Shown in pieces: positions 58,847 through 64,000 of a DNA stretch of 64,000 nt. A model generated the notes under the pieces. The model made no database searches. It saw nothing but the letters and a program-made list of their open reading frames with translations, and had not been told where the DNA came from. Numbering within the stretch: the first letter of the stretch is position 1; each line of letters begins with the position of its first letter. A program made the translations under genes and the position numbers. Source of the DNA: Bog-473 sp963788585 (lineage in GTDB: Bacteria; Actinomycetota; Acidimicrobiia; Acidimicrobiales; RAAP-2). Where the stretch lies: assembly GCA_963788585.1 (NCBI GenBank), contig CAWBHA010000003.1, forward strand, positions 2,108,001 to 2,172,000. Reading direction: 5' to 3'.

Positions 58847-59979
58847 CGACCGAGGACATCCGTTCCGCCGCAATGGCGCTGCCCGAGGTGCCCGGCATCC
58901 TCTCCCGCGCCGACGTGCTCGCCACCGGCCACGCCATCGCGGCCGTGCAGCGCGACGACGGCATGATCCCGTGGTTCGAGGGTGGCCACTGCGACCCGTG
59001 GAACCACGTGGAGGCCGCCATGGCACTGACCGTGTGCGGGCTGGTCGACGAGGCGATGGCCGCCTACCGCTGGCTGGCCGGGCGCCAGCTCCCAGACGGG
59101 GGCTGGTTCAACTACTACCAGGGCGACACGGTCAAGGACCCTCGCCTGGACACCAACGTGTGTGCCTACCTGGCGGCCGGCGCCTGGCACCACCACCTCA
59201 TCACCGGTGACGTGGAATTCCTCGGCGAGCTGTGGCCGACGATCGAGGGTGGGATCGACTTCATCCTGCGCTGGCAGCAGCGCGACGGCTCGATGCTGTG
59301 GTCGCTCGACTCGGCCGGCCGGCGGGAGGGCTACGCGTTGCTCACCGGGTCGTCCTCGATCTACCACTCCCTGCGTTGCGCCGTGGCCGTCGCCGAGTGC
59401 CTGGCCAAGGACCGCCCGGACTGGGAGCTGGCGGCGGGCCGCCTGGGTCACGCCGTGGCGCATCACCCCGGGGCCTTCGCCCCCAAGATCGAGTTCGCCA
59501 TGGACTGGTACTACCCGATGCTCTCGGGCGCGCTCGAAGGCGAGGCGGGCCGCCGCCGCCTCGCGGAGGGGTGGTCCACCTTCGTCATGGAGGGGCTCGG
59601 GGTCCGCTGCGTCTCGACGGGAGACTGGGTCACCGCAGCCGAGACGGCGGAGTGCGTCCTGACGCTGGACGCGCTGGGCATGGACGAGCACGCCCGCGAC
59701 CTGTTGGCCTGGGGCCAGAACCTGCGGCTGCGCGACGGTTCGTATTGGACCGGGATGGTCTATCCGGAGGAGGAGACCTTCCCGAAGCACGAGCGCACCA
59801 CGTACACCTTCGCCGCCATGGTCTTGGCCGCCGACGCGCTTTCGGGCACGACGCCGGCGGCCGGGCTCTTCCGCGGGGAGTGCCTGCCCGCCCCACTCGA
59901 CTTGGCCGAACCGCATTGTGGCGACGCCATCGAGGGCTGCACCGCCGCCGACCCGGCACCTGGTTCCCGGCGCGGCTGA
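58843..59979 (+). CDS. Alpha/alpha-barrel protein (six-hairpin glycosidase or prenyltransferase-like), function unknown
   Basis: ATG 58843 overlaps the previous stop (ATGA). The 378-residue protein is all-helical with repeated hairpins: GMIPWFEGGHCDPWNHVEAAMAL, LAGRQLPDGGWFNYYQGDTV, RLDTNVCAYLAAGAWHHHLIT, QQRDGSMLW, and EFAMDWYYPMLSGALEGEAG. The QLPDGGWF element is like the QW repeats of squalene-cyclase/prenyltransferase barrels. The DGSMLW and WHHHLITGD parts also resemble six-hairpin glycosidases. No DXDD or DDXXD motif is evident. Its strict coupling with a GT4 and a methyltransferase suggests a modified glycoside or lipid pathway. Confidence 0.7.
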   Translation: MTTEDIRSAAMALPEVPGILSRADVLATGHAIAAVQRDDGMIPWFEGGHCDPWNHVEAAMALTVCGLVDEAMAAYRWLAGRQLPDGGWFNYYQGDTVKDPRLDTNVCAYLAAGAWHHHLITGDVEFLGELWPTIEGGIDFILRWQQRDGSMLWSLDSAGRREGYALLTGSSSIYHSLRCAVAVAECLAKDRPDWELAAGRLGHAVAHHPGAFAPKIEFAMDWYYPMLSGALEGEAGRRRLAEGWSTFVMEGLGVRCVSTGDWVTAAETAECVLTLDALGMDEHARDLLAWGQNLRLRDGSYWTGMVYPEEETFPKHERTTYTFAAMVLAADALSGTTPAAGLFRGECLPAPLDLAEPHCGDAIEGCTAADPAPGSRRG

Positions 59980-59995
59980 GCGCGCCGCCACCGGT

Positions 59996-60685
59996 TCAGC
60001 GCGGCGGCGCGACGCGGCGCAGGACGCGGAGGCTTCCGCACGCGCCGTCGTCGACGAACTCCGCCGAGGCGAGCGCGGCCTGGTACAGCTCGTAGGGCGG
60101 ACGCCCGCCGTCGGCGGGGTCGGGGAACACGTCGTGGATGGCCAACCAGCCACCCACCGCGACGTGGGGGGCCCAGCCCCGGAGGTCGGCCCACGCCGGG
60201 GCGTCACCGTGCCCACCGTCGATGAAGCAGAACGCCAGCGGGCGGTCCCAGCGCGCCGCCAGGGTCGGTGAATCGCCGACCACGCCCATCACGCAGCCCT
60301 CGAGGCCGGCATCGGTGATCGTGTGCCGCCAGTGCGGCAGCGTGTCGATGCGGCCCGTGCGCGGATCGACCAGGTCGGGCTCGTGGTACTCCCAACCCGG
60401 TTGATTCTCCTCGGAGCCGTGGTGGTGGTCGATCGACACGACGAGTGCGCCGGTGCTCTCGGCTGCGGCGCCGAGGTACACGGTCGACTTGCCGCACCAC
60501 GAGCCGATCTCGACGAAGGTGGCTGGCGCCGCAGCGCGCAGGTCGGCCAGGCCGGCTCGCCGCGCGGCGCGGAACAGCGCCTCGCCCTCGTCGTCGGGCA
60601 TGAAGCCGCGCGTGCGGCGCGCCGCATCGAAGAGCGCACGCACGCGTGCGGAGCAGCCGCCGTCCGACGGCGGAGGTTGGGACAT
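59996..60685 (-). CDS. SAM methyltransferase of the cephalosporin-hydroxylase-like (Methyltransf_24) group
   Basis: ATG 60685 overlaps the stop of the upstream aminopeptidase gene (TGATG). The 229-residue protein has FVEIGSWCGKSTVYLGAAA (motif I), VVSIDHHHGSEENQPGW, and the late FIDGGHGDAPAWADLRGWAPHVAVGGWLAIHDVF, whose core (FIDGGH, GGWLAIHD) is diagnostic of the Methyltransf_24 group. The substrate is unknown. It converges on the three-gene GT4 cassette and may belong to the same pathway. Confidence 0.85.
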   Translation of the reverse strand: MSQPPPSDGGCSARVRALFDAARRTRGFMPDDEGEALFRAARRAGLADLRAAAPATFVEIGSWCGKSTVYLGAAAESTGALVVSIDHHHGSEENQPGWEYHEPDLVDPRTGRIDTLPHWRHTITDAGLEGCVMGVVGDSPTLAARWDRPLAFCFIDGGHGDAPAWADLRGWAPHVAVGGWLAIHDVFPDPADGGRPPYELYQAALASAEFVDDGACGSLRVLRRVAPPR

Positions 60686-63288
60686 CAAGCGGAAGCGGTG
60701 GCCAATTCGAGCGTCTCGGCGAGCCCGGGCCGCTCGCGGGCGGCAAAGGCCACGTTGACCTCGAGCCGCTCGATCGACTGGGCAACGCGCCGCGGCCCCG
60801 AGGTGAGCGGGTGGGCGTCGAGAAACGCGACGGCGGACTGCGCGAACTCGGCGTCGGCGCACAGCGCCGGCAGCGACTCGATGATGCGTGGCGGCGCGTT
60901 CTTCGGGAAGCGTTCGAGCACCGCGTCCCAGCTCTCGGTGAGGCGGGTCCAGACGGCCTGGTTGCCGACCGGGTTGGCCAGGAGCGAGCCGAGCACGGCG
61001 AACCCGTTCTGGCTGCGCACCTCGGTCATCGCGAGATCGAACGTCCGCAGGCAGAGGTCCACGTCGGGGAAGGCGGCCAGCGCGCCCAGCGACCGCATCT
61101 CCTCCTGCGGCGTCGCGGCCTTGCGATAGCGCTCGAGGAGCGCGTCGTAGTCACGGGACCGCACCAGCTGCGCCACGACGGCGAGCGTGGCCGCCTCGAT
61201 GTCGGCCGGGATCGGCTCGCCTGCGCCGCCACCGATCGGTGAGTCCTCGAAGCGCCGGGCCGCCTCCGCCCGCACCCCCTCGTCTGCCCCAACCGTGCCG
61301 AGGAGCGCGATGGCGAGCGAGCGCAGGGACGGCGTCCGCTCGCCATCGTCCGGGGCGGCGTCGAAGCCGAGGTGGGCGAACGTCGGGTCGACCAGTGTCT
61401 TGACCGCGCCGTGCAGCGCGGCCAGTTGTGCCGGCAGTGCGATCCGGTTGGTCAACACGAGGGCGCTGCTCACCGGGGCCCACGCTGCGGGGTCCGGCTC
61501 GAGCCCGAGCCGCGACGCCAGGACCAGGAACTCGCCGAGCGAAGAGTGTCCGGCCAAGGTCGTGGCCCAGGTGTCCGCCAGCAGGTTGGCCCGCTCGAGG
61601 GGGGTGAGCTCGGGCAGGTGTTCCGCCAGTGCGAGCCGGTGCCCGCTCTCGTAGCCGACCCGGAACATGCCCCAGCCGCCGGCATTGACCACGGCGAGGC
61701 CCTCGCTGGCCTCCGCGATCGGCGTGGGGGCCGTGTCGAGGACGAGGTGCCGAACCGGCGCCCCCGGCTTCCCTGCGCCGGGCAGGGCGCGGACGGCGAC
61801 GGGGACGCGCCATTCGCTGCCGATGGAGGACGTCTCGCCGGCGGGCACGGGCCCGAGCGAGAACGGCTGCTGGCGCAGTGCGCCCTCGGCCAGGATCACG
61901 AGCGGGTGCCCGCCCTGGAGGATGAAGGTGTCCATGACGTCGCGCACCGGCGCGCCGCTCGCGTCCTCCAGCGCGTCCCACAGGTCGGCCGTCACCGTGT
62001 TCCCGTACGCGTGCGCCTTCAGGTAGGTGCGCACACCGTCCCGGAAGACGTCGGGTCCGATGTGCTGTTCGAGCATGCGCAGCACGCCGCACCCTTTCTC
62101 GTAGGTCAGCACGTCGAACATGCCCTCGGCCTCCTTGGGCGGACCGACCGGGTACTCGATGGGCCGCGTCGAGTGGAGGCTGTCCACGGCCAACGCCGCC
62201 TCCCGGGCGGGTGCGAAGCCGACCCAGCGGTCCCAGGAGGGACGGAAGGCGTCCACGCACAACGTCTCCATGAAGGTGGCGAAGGCCTCGTTGAGCCAGA
62301 TGCCCTCCCACCACCTCATCGTGACGAGGTCGCCGAACCACATGTGGGCGAGCTCGTGGGTGATGACGTCGGCCACCCGCTCGAGCTCGGTGCGGGCCGC
62401 CTGCGTCTCGTCGACGAGCAGCGCCGTATCGCGGAACGTGATGCAGCCCAGGTTCTCCATGGCACCGGCGGCGAAGTCCGGGATGGCGACCAGGTCGACC
62501 TTCTCGCCCGGGTACGGGATGTTGAAGTACTCGGAGAAGAAGCGCAGGGCGAACGCGCCGACCTCGAGGGCGAACTGCGCCAGGTGGCGCTTCCCGGGCG
62601 TGCACACCACACGCAGCGGCACGCCGTCGACGTCGACCGCTGCGGTCGCCTCGAGCTTGCCGACGACGAAGGCGACAAGGTAGGTGGACATCTTCATGGT
62701 CGGAGAAAAGCGGATACGCCGCTTGGCGCCGACGGGGTCGACGCCGACCACCGGCGAGTTCGAGATGGCCTCCACGTCGGGCTCCACGATGAGGGCGACC
62801 TCGAAGACCGCCTTGCGGTCGGGCTCGTCGAAGCACGGGAAGCTCCGCCGGGCGTCGACGGACTCGAACTGCGTGGTCGCGATGGTCTGTGTCTCGCCGT
62901 CGAGCCCGGTGTAGGTCGAGCGGTAGAACCCACGCAGCTTGTCGTTGAGCGCCCCGGTGAAGCGGCAGCTCACCGTGGCGGGCCCGGCGGGGAGCGTCGA
63001 CGCGGGGCGAAACACCACCTGCTCGAGCTCGTCCGCGAACCGCACGGTGCAGGGGACGATGCTCCCGTCGGCCAGGCAGACCTCGACGTCGCTCACGGCC
63101 AGTTCGGCCGCGTTGAGGACGATCTCCTCGACCGGCTCGAGGATGATGACGTCGATGGCAACCGTCCCGGAGAAGGAGGCAGAAGCCACGTTGGGCTCGA
63201 TCTCTATCCTGTAGGTCTCCGGCTCGACGGTTCGCGGCAGGCGGAACGGCTCGGAGCCGTGCGCGACGGCGGGGGTGGGTCCGGACAT
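60685..63288 (-). CDS. pepN: Aminopeptidase N (M1 family)
   Basis: ATG 63288 gives 867 residues, normal for bacterial and actinobacterial M1 enzymes, and is supported by a TAGCCT -10 eight bases upstream. The catalytic region has FAAGAMENLG (about residue 273), the zinc motif HELAHMWFGDL followed by NEAFATFME (HExxH-x18-E; about 310-335), and YEKGCGVLRMLEQHIGPD. The C-terminus is an ERAP1_C-like helical domain. It removes N-terminal residues from peptides in the cytoplasm. It heads a two-gene unit with the methyltransferase at 59996-60685, through a one-base overlap. Confidence 0.95.
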   Translation of the reverse strand: MSGPTPAVAHGSEPFRLPRTVEPETYRIEIEPNVASASFSGTVAIDVIILEPVEEIVLNAAELAVSDVEVCLADGSIVPCTVRFADELEQVVFRPASTLPAGPATVSCRFTGALNDKLRGFYRSTYTGLDGETQTIATTQFESVDARRSFPCFDEPDRKAVFEVALIVEPDVEAISNSPVVGVDPVGAKRRIRFSPTMKMSTYLVAFVVGKLEATAAVDVDGVPLRVVCTPGKRHLAQFALEVGAFALRFFSEYFNIPYPGEKVDLVAIPDFAAGAMENLGCITFRDTALLVDETQAARTELERVADVITHELAHMWFGDLVTMRWWEGIWLNEAFATFMETLCVDAFRPSWDRWVGFAPAREAALAVDSLHSTRPIEYPVGPPKEAEGMFDVLTYEKGCGVLRMLEQHIGPDVFRDGVRTYLKAHAYGNTVTADLWDALEDASGAPVRDVMDTFILQGGHPLVILAEGALRQQPFSLGPVPAGETSSIGSEWRVPVAVRALPGAGKPGAPVRHLVLDTAPTPIAEASEGLAVVNAGGWGMFRVGYESGHRLALAEHLPELTPLERANLLADTWATTLAGHSSLGEFLVLASRLGLEPDPAAWAPVSSALVLTNRIALPAQLAALHGAVKTLVDPTFAHLGFDAAPDDGERTPSLRSLAIALLGTVGADEGVRAEAARRFEDSPIGGGAGEPIPADIEAATLAVVAQLVRSRDYDALLERYRKAATPQEEMRSLGALAAFPDVDLCLRTFDLAMTEVRSQNGFAVLGSLLANPVGNQAVWTRLTESWDAVLERFPKNAPPRIIESLPALCADAEFAQSAVAFLDAHPLTSGPRRVAQSIERLEVNVAFAARERPGLAETLELATASA

Positions 63289-63295
63289 TCGGTGA

Positions 63296-63323
63296 AGGCT
63301 ACCCGCGGGACCGCGGGTAGCGT
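63296..63323. promoter_or_regulatory. Divergent leaderless promoters on a 22-bp palindrome
   Basis: CTACCCGCGG (63299-63308) and CCGCGGGTAG (63311-63320) form a perfect inverted repeat around GA. A minus-strand -10 TAGCCT (63301-63296) ends seven bases before the aminopeptidase ATG. A plus-strand -10 TAGCGT (63318-63323) ends eight bases before GTG 63332. Only 43 bases separate the two start codons, so a protein bound to the palindrome would control both genes. Confidence 0.55.
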
Positions 63324-63331
63324 CTCGGACC

Positions 63332-64000
63332 GTGCCCGCGACCGACGCAACGAGCAATCCCGTATCCGCGAACGCCGTTTCCACGCACGATCTCGACGTG
63401 GTGGCCATCGGCTCACCACTACTCGACGTGATCGACATGGCGACGCCCGATCAGGTCGCCCGAGCCGGCCTGGAAAAGGGTTCGATGACCCTGATCGACC
63501 TCGCCGCGGCCAACGCGGTGCTCAGCCACATGGGCGAGCCCCGTTACGTGTCCGGCGGTTCGGTGGCCAACACGACGGCGGGCATCGCCGAGTTGGGCGG
63601 CACTGCCGGATTCGTGGGAGCGGTGGCCGAGGACGAAGCCGGCCGTACGTACGCCGAGCACCTGCGGGCATCCGGCGTCGAGTTCGAGCCGCACGTCAGC
63701 GAGTCGGCAGCTGGGGACGGCCTGGGAACGGGCCGCTGCATGGTCCTCATCACCGAGGACGCGGACCGCACCATGGGGACCTATTTGGGGGCGGCTTCCA
63801 CGCTGTCACCCGAGGGTGTGCCGACCGCGTTCGTGGCCCGAGCCTCGATCGTGCTGCTCGAGGGGTACCTGTGGGACGTCCCGGCGGCCAAGGAGGCGCT
63901 GCGCCGCGCCGCTGCCGCCTCGCACGGCTCGGAGGGCTCGGTCGCCCTCTCGCTGTCGGATCCCTTCTGCGTGAGCCGCCACAAGCGCGAAATTCCTCGA
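63332..64000 (+). CDS. PfkB-family sugar/nucleoside kinase (3' truncated by window edge)
   Basis: The frame from GTG 63332 is open to the end of the window (223 codons). It carries the PfkB N-terminal pattern DVVAIGSPLLDVIDMA, the substrate-binding GGSVANTTAGIAELGG, FVGAVAEDEAGRTYAEHL, and RCMVLITEDADRTMGTYLGAA. VLLEGYLWDVPAAKEAL follows. This resembles adenosine kinase-like and ribokinase-like members (YIGxVGxDxxG, LLExGYL). The C-terminal catalytic GAGD motif is beyond the window. It is divergent from pepN, sharing the 22-bp palindrome. Confidence 0.85.
   Translation, partial: MPATDATSNPVSANAVSTHDLDVVAIGSPLLDVIDMATPDQVARAGLEKGSMTLIDLAAANAVLSHMGEPRYVSGGSVANTTAGIAELGGTAGFVGAVAEDEAGRTYAEHLRASGVEFEPHVSESAAGDGLGTGRCMVLITEDADRTMGTYLGAASTLSPEGVPTAFVARASIVLLEGYLWDVPAAKEALRRAAAASHGSEGSVALSLSDPFCVSRHKREIPR

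Noticed and set aside
1..64000. tRNA, rRNA, insertion sequences, integrases, attachment sites and Rho-independent terminators
   Set aside because: I scanned intergenic stretches for cloverleaf ends, transposase frames and hairpin-plus-T-tract signals and saw none that were convincing. A covariance-model scan would be needed to be sure for small RNAs.

Overview
The window is GC-rich, gene-dense DNA with many GTG/TTG starts, frequent 1-4 base start/stop overlaps and several apparent leaderless promoters (TAnnnT about 7 bases before the start codon). Together with FMN-transferase/NuoF-like electron-transfer genes, CYP, acyl-CoA and MgtE-N/NRAMP genes, this suggests an actinobacterium, probably of the Acidimicrobiia type. 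The taxon is inferred, not demonstrated. No rRNA, tRNA, CRISPR array, insertion sequence or plasmid/phage hallmark was seen.

Region A (1 to about 32.6 kb) is a cell-envelope glycan locus. It holds glycosyltransferases (a truncated one at the left edge, a GT4-like gene, two polyprenyl-phosphate-type GT2 enzymes) and three paralogous polytopic GT-C-like proteins. It also holds a YfhO-like membrane protein, a GtrA-like flippase, an AglD/LPG-synthase-like membrane protein, methyltransferases, a sulfotransferase, a 2OG-Fe(II) oxygenase and a membrane desaturase. It ends in four membrane acyltransferase/SGNH proteins. Between the two pairs of acyltransferases lies an odd J-domain/transmembrane/Mrr-like nuclease fusion. 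A consistent reading is that sugars loaded on polyprenyl phosphate are flipped, transferred outside the membrane by GT-C enzymes, and then decorated with methyl, sulfate and acyl groups. The first 4 kb carries three apparent one-base insertions in two neighbouring genes, which may be assembly errors or real decay.

Region B (32.6-49.1 kb) is metabolic and visibly richer in G/C at third codon positions. It contains a YceI-like protein, two AhpD/CMD-like proteins, and a phosphotriesterase-like hydrolase / acyl-CoA ligase / enoyl-CoA hydratase operon. A five-gene electron-transfer operon follows (small Ser/Thr-rich membrane protein, ApbE, ferric-reductase-like heme protein, NuoF-like SLBB protein, 3-Cys ferredoxin). 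The rest is a putative ribbon-helix-helix regulator with three tandem 8-bp repeats at its start, a cytochrome P450, a C69 peptidase/secernin, an HdeD-like protein, a FAH-family hydrolase, a cNMP-domain protein, a NifU-like protein, a MarR/MFS operon and a CBS protein.

Region C (49.1-64 kb) starts with a decayed LuxR-like remnant and an isolated second YfhO-like gene of lower GC. It continues with an acyl-CoA dehydrogenase and a translationally coupled MgtE-N/CBS protein plus NRAMP-like transporter behind a long leader. Next come a GT4 / methyltransferase / alpha-alpha-barrel cassette with a convergent methyltransferase, and an M1 aminopeptidase. The window ends in a truncated PfkB-family kinase that shares a compact divergent promoter with the aminopeptidase.

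The best candidates for something undescribed are the J-domain/Mrr fusion with an altered catalytic motif, the NRAMP-like transporter paired with a detached MgtE regulatory domain, the three-paralog GT-C-like family, the GT/methyltransferase/methyltransferase fusion, and the tandem-repeat operator at 40.72 kb.
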